Shown here piece by piece: positions 1 to 5,012 of a stretch of 10,226 nucleotides of DNA (the first letter of the stretch is position 1; every line of letters starts with the position of its first letter). The translations under genes and the position numbers were made by a program. Below the pieces are notes generated by a model. The model worked only from the letters and a program-made list of their open reading frames with translations, was not told the origin of the DNA and made no database searches. Source of the DNA: JAXDLH01 sp034666705 (GTDB lineage Bacteria; Chloroflexota; UBA6077; SHYK01); NCBI GenBank assembly GCA_034666705.1, contig JAXDLH010000332.1, positions 1-10,226 on the forward strand, given 5' to 3'.

Positions 1-8
1 TCCCCCCC

Positions 9-54
9 GGCGTACCGAAGAGCCGAAAGGCTCGCCGATCCATCCTTGAGGATG
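9..54 (+). ncRNA. Two tandem stem-loops, possible 3' part of a structured RNA (partial)
   Basis: Two compact hairpins stand just before a terminator. The first has stem GAGCC/GGCTC (20-24 with 29-33) closed by a GAAA (GNRA-type) tetraloop. An alternative outer helix, GGCG/CGCC (9-12 with 33-36), would leave an 8-nt bulge on the 5' side. The second has stem CATCC/GGATG (41-45 with 50-54) and loop TTGA. Hairpin, hairpin, terminator with no convincing ORF across it suggests the 3' end of a small RNA, a riboswitch-type leader, or the 3' UTR of a gene to the left of the window. I do not recognise a known family: it does not match the 3' ends of tRNA, tmRNA, SRP RNA, RNase P RNA or 5S rRNA as I know them. 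The 5' part is cut off by the window edge. Confidence 0.35.
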
Positions 55-57
55 ACA

Positions 58-92
58 CGACGCCCACCGCGTGGTGGGCGTCGGTTTTATTT
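58..92 (+). terminator. Strong intrinsic (Rho-independent) terminator
   Basis: A perfect 11-bp GC-rich stem pairs 58-68 (CGACGCCCACC) with 73-83 (GGTGGGCGTCG) around a 4-nt loop GCGT. It is followed at once by a T-rich run, GTTTTATTT (84-92). This is the classical arrangement on the + strand. It ends whatever transcript enters from the left, before the WYL gene that starts at 157. As a leader it could instead act as an attenuator for that gene. Confidence 0.85.
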
Positions 93-156
93 GCGCTTGC
101 TCGCCCCACGAAGGCAGGTGCGCAGGCCTTCCATAGCCAGTAGGCGGAGGCGGCCC

Positions 157-786
157 GTGGAGCGAAAGCGCCTCGTCGCGGATCGGTACATTCGAATCTG
201 GGCGATTGCCGAGTTCGTCGCCCGGCAGCCCGGGCTGAACCGCTCGGAGCTCGCGCAGCGCTTTTCTCTGAGCGAGCGCCAACTCCAGGCTGACCTCAAC
301 ATCATTCGCGAGGAGATCGGTCTCCCGCTGATGCGTGTTCACGGCTACCGGTTCAACACGGCGGAGCCGCAAGGCCAGCTCACGTTGCGGGACGTCTACC
401 CGCTGTACCTGCTGATGGAGCATGCGCTGCAGGACCCCGCGATGCCGGCCGAGGCGATCCGCGATCTCAGCGCCCGGCTGCCGTGTGCCTTCCCCGTGCC
501 CCTGCAGCCGCTCGCACGGAAGGCACTCACGCCCCGCGCTGAGGATGACTACGGGCCGACCCCGGACGTCTTCGCCCATCTCGCCGACGCCCTCGTCAGG
601 CAGCAGACCATCAAGCTCAAGTACCTCTCCCGCGTAGGAATCGGCTACCTGACCGAGCCGATCGTCGACCCGCACATCATGATGCCGCACGAGGAATCCT
701 GGTACCTCATCGGTCGCTGCCACCAGCGCAAGCGGGTGATCATGTTCCCGCTTGACACGCTCGATTCCGTCAGCTACGACCTGTAA
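157..786 (+). CDS. Short HTH-WYL domain transcriptional regulator
   Basis: Predicted cytoplasmic DNA-binding regulator of 209 aa. Residues about 12-66 form a DeoR/HTH_11-like winged helix (LNRSELAQRFSLSERQLQAD is the helix-turn-helix core). Residues about 145-209 form a WYL domain with W182-Y183-L184 followed by IGRC and a basic patch (QRKR). WYL domains are thought to sense ligands such as nucleic acids or nucleotides. I chose the GTG at 157 because GGAGG (146-150) lies 6 nt upstream. The open frame extends back to a TTG at 46, but that would translate the terminator hairpin into an Arg-rich tail. The protein stops just after the core WYL strand pattern, so the C-terminal extension usual in ~300-residue relatives is missing, with no sign of a frameshift. 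It is convergent with the gene train on its right. The target is unknown. Confidence 0.82.
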   Translation: MERKRLVADRYIRIWAIAEFVARQPGLNRSELAQRFSLSERQLQADLNIIREEIGLPLMRVHGYRFNTAEPQGQLTLRDVYPLYLLMEHALQDPAMPAEAIRDLSARLPCAFPVPLQPLARKALTPRAEDDYGPTPDVFAHLADALVRQQTIKLKYLSRVGIGYLTEPIVDPHIMMPHEESWYLIGRCHQRKRVIMFPLDTLDSVSYDL

Positions 787-821
787 GGCCGCGTCCTGCT
801 CCCGCACGCAGGAGCGAAGGG

Positions 822-1292
822 CTACAGCGTGGCGGCGATGCCGACCGCCACGCCGAGGAGACAGCCCGCGGCGACCTCGAGCGGGGTGTGGCCGAGCAGC
901 TCGCGCAGCCGACGTTCACTGAACGCGTGCTGAGTGAAGATCTCGTCCAGCATGCGATTCAGGATGCGCGCCTGCACCCCCACCGCCTGCCGTACACCGG
1001 CGGCGTCGTACATCACAATCGCCGCGAAGACCGCCGCGAGGGCGAACTCCGGTGAGTCAGCCCCGAGTTGCCGCCAGAGGGACGTCGCCAGCGACGTCAC
1101 CAGCGCCGAGTGGGCGCTTGGCATTCCCCCTGGGCTGGCCAGGTAGCGCAGATCGACGCGATGGTTGCGCACGAGCTCGATGACGAGCTTGATCGTCTGG
1201 GCGGTAAACCATGCAATGACCGCTGCGATGAGGATGCGATTGGCAAAGAGTGCGGACAAACCTATCTTCCGTGGCCGAGAAGTAGCCGCCAC
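822..1292 (-). CDS. Divergent PAP2 (DUF212/YuiD-like) membrane protein
   Basis: Predicted small integral membrane protein of 156 aa in the divergent PAP2 (acid phosphatase/vanadium haloperoxidase-related, DUF212) family. Family signatures are clear: GGMPSAHSA at 55-63, DAAGVRQAVGVQA at 96-108 and ELLGHTPLEVAAGCLLG at 131-147. His61 and His135 sit where PAP2 enzymes carry catalytic histidines. Hydrophobic stretches at about 20-40, 84-95 and 137-155 fit membrane segments. The substrate is not established; a lipid or prenyl phosphate is a reasonable guess. The GTG start directly follows the xseB stop (TGA then GTG), so translation is probably coupled. This is the last gene of the minus-strand train. 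Firmicutes often have a prenyl transferase gene (ispA) after xseB, and here this protein holds that place. Confidence 0.88.
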   Translation of the reverse strand: MAATSRPRKIGLSALFANRILIAAVIAWFTAQTIKLVIELVRNHRVDLRYLASPGGMPSAHSALVTSLATSLWRQLGADSPEFALAAVFAAIVMYDAAGVRQAVGVQARILNRMLDEIFTQHAFSERRLRELLGHTPLEVAAGCLLGVAVGIAATL

Positions 1293-1523
1293 TCAGGCGG
1301 AGCCAGCCTCGCCGTCGGCCTCGCGCAACACGTGCTGGATGCGGAGCTCCGCACCGTCAAGGATTTCGTTGCACACCTGCGCCAGCCGCATGCCGTCCTC
1401 GTAGCGGGTGATCGCCGTCTCAAGCGGCAGCGGCCCCGTCTCCAGCTCCTCGATTGTGGCGCGCAGCCGCTCGAAGGCCTCCTCGAACGTGGTTGGCGGC
1501 GCCGACGGCTCACTCCCTTGCAT
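1293..1523 (-). CDS. xseB: Exodeoxyribonuclease VII small subunit
   Basis: Small subunit of exonuclease VII, the metal-independent nuclease that degrades single-stranded DNA from both ends to oligonucleotides. It is 76 aa, normal for XseB (about 70-85). The helical-hairpin signature is intact: FEEAFERL at 13-20, then LETGPLPLETAITRYEDG at 27-44, a Cys-containing helix at 50-58 and an AELRI motif at 58-62. A very good Shine-Dalgarno (GAAAGGAG on the minus strand, 1527-1534) precedes the ATG. The gene overlaps the xseA end by 14 bp in another frame, as expected for subunits made together. Several XseB copies bind the XseA C-terminal coil in known complexes. Confidence 0.95.
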   Translation of the reverse strand: MQGSEPSAPPTTFEEAFERLRATIEELETGPLPLETAITRYEDGMRLAQVCNEILDGAELRIQHVLREADGEAGSA

Positions 1524-2790
1524 GCGTCTCCTTTCGCGCGCCCGCGGCCTTGGGCTCGTTTCGCTCCAGCACCTCGCCGATGAGCTGCCCGCTGGCGAGG
1601 CGAATGCCGACGAGATCGCCGAGGCCGACTCCTGCTGGCGACGTCAGCACGACGCCGTCGACGACGCGCGTGCACACTGCATAGCCTCGCCGCATTGTCA
1701 ACTCCGGGCTGAGCGCGGCCAGTTGCGCCGCCGCGCCCTCCACGTTGGTCCGCGCTGACGCCAGCTCGGCGTGGATCGCGCGCGTGGCACGGGCGACGAG
1801 GTCGTCGACCGCGCGCCGCTCGGCATCGATTGCCCGGCTCGGCGAGTGGCGCTCCAGCCGATGCTGCACGTCGCGCACATCGTTCCAGGACTCGTCGAGC
1901 TGGCGGCGGACGGCGCTCCTGATGCGATCGGTCATATGGTCGATCTCGCGGCACAGGTCTTCCGCTGCAGGTACGACGATCTCCGCCGCGGCCGAGGGCG
2001 TCGGCGCGCGCAGGTCGGCCACGAAGTCAGCGATTGTGTAATCAACCTCGTGCCCGATCGCCGAGATGATTGGCACCGGCGAGCCAAAGATGGCGCGCGC
2101 GATGCGCTCGTCGTTGAAGGCGGCGAGCTCCTCGGGCGACCCGCCGCCGCGCGCGACGATGATCAGATCGAGCGGCGCGCGCGTCGCGTGGAAGTCGTTC
2201 AAGCGCCGCAGCGCACTCACCACCTGGCGCGGCGCATCCTCGCCCTGCACGACGCTGGGGGCGAGGACGATCTCGAGATTGCAGTACCGTCGTTCCCAGA
2301 CGCGCATCATGTCGTGGATCACGGCGCCGGATTCCGACGTCACGATGCCAATGCGCTGCGGGATCCGCGGCAGGGGGCGCTTGCGCTCCGGGGCGAAGAG
2401 TCCCTCTTCCTCGAGGCGCAGGCGCAACGCCTCGAACTGAGCGCGGAGCCGACCAGCATCGCCCGGGAGCACGACGTCCGCGATCAGTTGGTACGTGGAG
2501 CGCTGGTCATAGATGTCGATCGAGCCGTGCACGAGCGCCTGGAAACCGGGCAGCAGCGGAAGCGACTGCCGCCGGACCTGCGAGCGCCACATCACCGATG
2601 AGATGCGCGTCGAGGCGTCCCGCACGGTGAAATAGACGTGGCCGGCCGCCGACTGCGTGAGCTCGCTGATCTCCCCGGTGACCCAGACGTCGCTGAGAAT
2701 TGGATCGCCGGTCAGCAGCTCGCGGATGTAGCCCACCAGCTCGTGCACCTGAAAGAAATGGGCGCCCATCGCCGGTGAGCTGCGCATCAT
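1510..2790 (-). CDS. xseA: Exodeoxyribonuclease VII large subunit
   Basis: Catalytic subunit of exonuclease VII, 426 aa. The order is typical: an N-terminal OB fold (about 10-110, with VWVTGEISEL at 35-44 and GHVYFTVRD at 50-58), then the catalytic core with IPQRIGIVTSESGAVIHD (143-160), IVARGGGSPEELAAFNDE (211-228) and AIGHEVDYTIADFVADLR (244-261), then PTPSAAAE (263-270) and a charged helical region (about 275-370) where XseB binds. The C-terminal segment contains the usual MRRGYA motif. The open frame runs further upstream into the BCCP-like gene. I set the start at the ATG at 2790 because it overlaps that gene's stop in an ATGA, with GGAG 8 nt upstream; the ATGs at 2787 and 2769 are alternatives. 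It likely works in repair and recombination. Confidence 0.95.
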   Translation of the reverse strand: MMRSSPAMGAHFFQVHELVGYIRELLTGDPILSDVWVTGEISELTQSAAGHVYFTVRDASTRISSVMWRSQVRRQSLPLLPGFQALVHGSIDIYDQRSTYQLIADVVLPGDAGRLRAQFEALRLRLEEEGLFAPERKRPLPRIPQRIGIVTSESGAVIHDMMRVWERRYCNLEIVLAPSVVQGEDAPRQVVSALRRLNDFHATRAPLDLIIVARGGGSPEELAAFNDERIARAIFGSPVPIISAIGHEVDYTIADFVADLRAPTPSAAAEIVVPAAEDLCREIDHMTDRIRSAVRRQLDESWNDVRDVQHRLERHSPSRAIDAERRAVDDLVARATRAIHAELASARTNVEGAAAQLAALSPELTMRRGYAVCTRVVDGVVLTSPAGVGLGDLVGIRLASGQLIGEVLERNEPKAAGARKETHARE

Positions 2791-3215
2791 GCGGGGTTCT
2801 CCGTGGTTATGTCGATCTCCGCCAATGGCTGGCCGTACTCGACGGCCGTGCGATCCGCGGCGAGGATACTCCGGAGCACGCCGCCGGCCGGGGCCGTCAC
2901 GCGGTTGCGGATATTCAAGGTCTCCACCTCGCCGAGGAGCGCACCGGGTTCGATCAGGTCGCCTATCGCGGCGAGCTCGCGCTCCGCGTCTCGGTAGAAG
3001 ATGCCGACGTTGGCCGACGTCACGACGAGCGGCCCGGCACGTAGCTCGGCGATATCGCTCGGCACGATCGCGAGGGGAGCCCCAAACGTTGGCTCTCGCT
3101 CGACGTGGATGCTGCCGTCTTCCCACTCGACCTCGAGGTCGGCGATGGTCGTGCCGGCGAGCACGCCGAGCACCTCGGCAACCGTGCGCGCGGTAGCTGC
3201 GGGCTCCTCAGCCAC
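2787..3215 (-). CDS. Biotin carboxyl carrier (AccB)-like protein lacking the biotinylated lysine
   Basis: 142 aa, similar in layout to AccB, the biotin carrier of acetyl-CoA carboxylase. An N-terminal helix and strand region (VAEVLGVLAG to EVEWEDGSIHVERE, 12-41) precedes a biotinyl/lipoyl barrel from about 63. The barrel includes VGIFYR (70-75, the usual VGTFYR) and ends in GQPLAEI. The biotinylation motif, normally EAMKMMN, reads ETLNIRN at 98-104, so residue 101 is Asn (AAT) where Lys would carry biotin. The protein therefore should not be biotinylated there and is unlikely to be a working AccB. The linker rich in Ala/Pro is also missing. No accC is next to it. It is linked to xseA by an ATGA overlap. 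The GTG at 3215 is the first standard start after the in-frame stop, with a poor ribosome binding site. Function unknown. Confidence 0.8.
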   Translation of the reverse strand: MAEEPAATARTVAEVLGVLAGTTIADLEVEWEDGSIHVEREPTFGAPLAIVPSDIAELRAGPLVVTSANVGIFYRDAERELAAIGDLIEPGALLGEVETLNIRNRVTAPAGGVLRSILAADRTAVEYGQPLAEIDITTENPA

Positions 3216-3258
3216 GCGAGGCCCCAGCCGCTCGCCGTGTCGTTCGGAACGCAGCGAG

Positions 3259-3293
3259 GGACCCGCGGCCTCGATGTTGGAGGCCGTGGGTTC
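3259..3293. repeat. Imperfect palindromic hairpin element between efp and the BCCP-like gene
   Basis: A 12-bp stem pairs 3261-3272 (ACCCGCGGCCTC) with 3280-3291 (GAGGCCGTGGGT) around a 7-nt loop, with one G-T wobble. Two further pairs at the base give about 14 bp. The left arm continues outward as an ordered sequence (3237-3260, with the odd palindrome CGTTCGGAACG at 3241-3251), but the right arm loses complementarity after 3293. There is no T run on either strand, so it is not a standard terminator. The layout resembles the dispersed intergenic palindromes (REP/MITE-like) that occur in many copies in some Chloroflexota and metagenomic genomes, with one arm decayed. That identity is from memory of such elements and needs a genome search. 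Confidence 0.55.
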
Positions 3294-3319
3294 GTCGGCC
3301 AGCGCACCTCAAGCTAACG

Positions 3320-3331
3320 GGTGCATGCACC
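3320..3331. repeat. Perfect 12-bp palindrome next to the efp stop
   Basis: GGTGCATGCACC is a flawless self-complementary 12-mer that touches the efp stop codon (TAA, 3332-3334 on the minus strand). It could be a protein-binding site, part of the neighbouring palindromic element, or a short mRNA 3' structure. As it has no loop bases, a hairpin would be weak. Confidence 0.45.
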
Positions 3332-3895
3332 TTACGAGCTCACGCGCTCGATATAGGTCCCCGTGCGCGTATCGACCTTGATGGTCTCGCCCTGGTTCAC
3401 GAAGAGCGGCACGCTCACGACCAGACCGGTCTCCAGCGTCGCGGGCTTCGTGCCGCCCGAAGCGGTGTCGCCGCGAAACCCGGGCTCCGTGTTCGTGATC
3501 TCCAGCTCGACGGTGATCGGCGGCTCGACGCCGATCGGCTCCTCCTCGAACATGAGGACCTCGAACTCGATGCCGTCTTTGAGGTAGTTCGCGGCATCGC
3601 CGAGCTGATCGCGCGTGAGCGAGATCTGCTCGAAGTTCTCCTGGTCCATGAAGACGTAGTTCGGCGCGTCTTCATACAGGTACGACACGTTGCGCCGCTC
3701 GAGCCGCACGCGTGGCCACTTGTCGCCCGCTTGCACGGTACGGTCGACGACGGCGCCGCTTCGCACGTTACGGAGCTTCATGCGGACCTGCGCGCTGCCT
3801 CGCCCAATCTTCAGGTGCTGGTAGTCCATGATCTGGAAGAGCTGGCCGTCCATCTCAATGACGACGCCCTTTTTCAAGTCACCGGTCGAGATCAT
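3332..3895 (-). CDS. efp: Elongation factor P (Arg32 type)
   Basis: Translation elongation factor P, 187 aa, full length. It binds stalled ribosomes between the P and E sites and helps form bonds in proline runs. Three barrel domains are visible: KOW-like domain I (1-64), domain II (about 65-127) and the C-terminal OB domain III with TNTEPGFRGDTASGGTKPAT and VDTRTGTYIERV near the end. The tip of domain I reads KIGRGSAQVR (29-38), so the position that carries modified Lys in E. coli or Bacillus is Arg32 here, and the usual Pro before the Gly is Ile30. Arg32 is rhamnosylated by EarP in some Proteobacteria; whether it is modified here is unknown. The ATG has a perfect GGAGG (3902-3906) 6 nt upstream, lying inside the end of the peptidase gene, and the two genes overlap by 17 bp. 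Confidence 0.97.
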   Translation of the reverse strand: MISTGDLKKGVVIEMDGQLFQIMDYQHLKIGRGSAQVRMKLRNVRSGAVVDRTVQAGDKWPRVRLERRNVSYLYEDAPNYVFMDQENFEQISLTRDQLGDAANYLKDGIEFEVLMFEEEPIGVEPPITVELEITNTEPGFRGDTASGGTKPATLETGLVVSVPLFVNQGETIKVDTRTGTYIERVSS

Positions 3896-5012
3896 TCAAG
3901 ACCTCCGTAAGCGAGAGTTTTTTCGGGGATGCGCAGAGCACTTCGGCGCCGCCCTCAGTCAGCAGCACCAGGTCTTCAATCCGGACACCACCTACGCCAG
4001 GCAGATAGACACCCGGCTCGATGCTGAACACCATTCCTGGCTCCAGGATGTCGGCGCCACGCGTCGGCGTAATCCAGGGCGGCTCGTGGATCTCGAGGCC
4101 GATTCCGTGGCCAGTGCCGTGAATGAACTGTTCGCCATAACCCGCCGCCTCGATCACGCCGCGCGCCACCGTGTCGATCTCGGCGCCGGTCATGCCGGGT
4201 CGGGCCTGCGCCTCGGCGGCCAACTGGGCGTCGAGGACAATCTGCCAGATAGTGTGCAGCGGCTCGGCGATCGGGCCAAGGGCAATAGTACGCGTCATGT
4301 CGGAGCAATAGCCACCCAGGCGAACGCCGATGTCGAAAAGCACGAGCTCGTCGGCCTGCACGCGCCGCTCGGATGGCATCGCGTGCGGGATCGCTGTATT
4401 TGGTCCCGCGACGGTGATCGGGTCAAAGGAGAGGCCCTCGGCGCCGTGAGTGCGCGCAAAGCTCTCCATCTCCCACGCCAGCTCGAGCTCGGTCATCCCA
4501 GGTCGGACAGTGCGCGCCAGGTGAGTGAAGGCCGCGTCGTTGAGCGCGATAGAGGCGCGCAGCGCCGCCAGCTCATCCGCGTCTTTGACCATGCGCAGAC
4601 GGTCGACCAGATCGGGCACCGCGCGCAGCTCGGCGACGTCGTCGAGCGCCGCCGCGATCGATTCCCACAGCGCGTGCGAGATCGTGGACCCATCCAGGCC
4701 GATCGAGCGCACGCCGCTCGCCGCCACGGCGTCGTGGAGTACCTCGGCCATCGGCGCGCCAGCGCGGTAGACGCGCAGCTCGAACGCTGGCGCCTCAGCC
4801 GCGGCTTGCGCCTCCGTGCGCGGGTCGGTCAGGAGAAACTGGCGTTCCTCGGTGATGAGCAAGTAGCCCGCGGATTCTCGCGGCGGCAGGTCGCGCGCCG
4901 TGTAGCCGCTCAGGTAGCGCCGCGAGTCGCCATTGGACACCAGCAGCGCTGGGACCTCGGCCTGCGCCATCGCCGTGCGCAGTCGCGCGAGTCGACCCTC
5001 GGTGCCTGTCAA
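3879..5012 (-). CDS. M24B Xaa-Pro aminopeptidase/dipeptidase
   Basis: Cytoplasmic dimetal peptidase of the M24 (pita-bread) family that cleaves bonds next to proline, 377 aa. An N-terminal creatinase-type domain (1-135, with NRRYLSGY-like SRRYLSGYTARD at 30-41) precedes the catalytic domain (about 145-370). The five metal ligands are in place: D227 (LFDIGVR), D238 (YCSDMTRT), H302 (HGTGHGIGLEIHE, which also holds H309), E332 (FSIEPGVYLPG) and E346 (GVRIED); H210 in the GPNTAIPH stretch is also conserved. The TTG at 5012 overlaps the topA stop in TTGA and gives the expected N terminus, but the ribosome binding site is weak; an ATG at residue 15 would cut the first helix. Pairing with efp matches B. 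subtilis yqhT-efp. PepP versus PepQ specificity cannot be told from sequence alone. Confidence 0.93.
   Translation of the reverse strand: MTGTEGRLARLRTAMAQAEVPALLVSNGDSRRYLSGYTARDLPPRESAGYLLITEERQFLLTDPRTEAQAAAEAPAFELRVYRAGAPMAEVLHDAVAASGVRSIGLDGSTISHALWESIAAALDDVAELRAVPDLVDRLRMVKDADELAALRASIALNDAAFTHLARTVRPGMTELELAWEMESFARTHGAEGLSFDPITVAGPNTAIPHAMPSERRVQADELVLFDIGVRLGGYCSDMTRTIALGPIAEPLHTIWQIVLDAQLAAEAQARPGMTGAEIDTVARGVIEAAGYGEQFIHGTGHGIGLEIHEPPWITPTRGADILEPGMVFSIEPGVYLPGVGGVRIEDLVLLTEGGAEVLCASPKKLSLTEVLNDLDR

Noticed and set aside
46..156. Upstream extension of the WYL regulator from a TTG at 46
   Set aside because: It would run through the terminator hairpin and encode an Arg-rich tail with no family match; the GTG at 157 has a well-placed GGAGG.
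794..815. Possible bidirectional terminator between the convergent WYL and DUF212 genes
   Set aside because: Only a 6-bp stem (TCCTGC/GCAGGA, 8-nt loop) or an alternative 5-bp stem forms, and neither strand has a T run. Too weak to call, though it lies in the expected place.
2791..3126. N-terminal extension of the xseA frame into the BCCP-like gene
   Set aside because: Its translation is Arg-rich and unlike XseA. The ATG at 2790 gives a normal-length XseA, a good Shine-Dalgarno and an ATGA junction.
3251..3296. T-box-like leader, because GAGGGACCCGCGG and GTGGGTTCGTC recall T-box terminator/antiterminator motifs
   Set aside because: The resemblance is on the + strand, where no gene follows. 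The AGGGTGGNACCGCG core is not intact and no specifier stem is visible. A decayed palindromic repeat explains it better.
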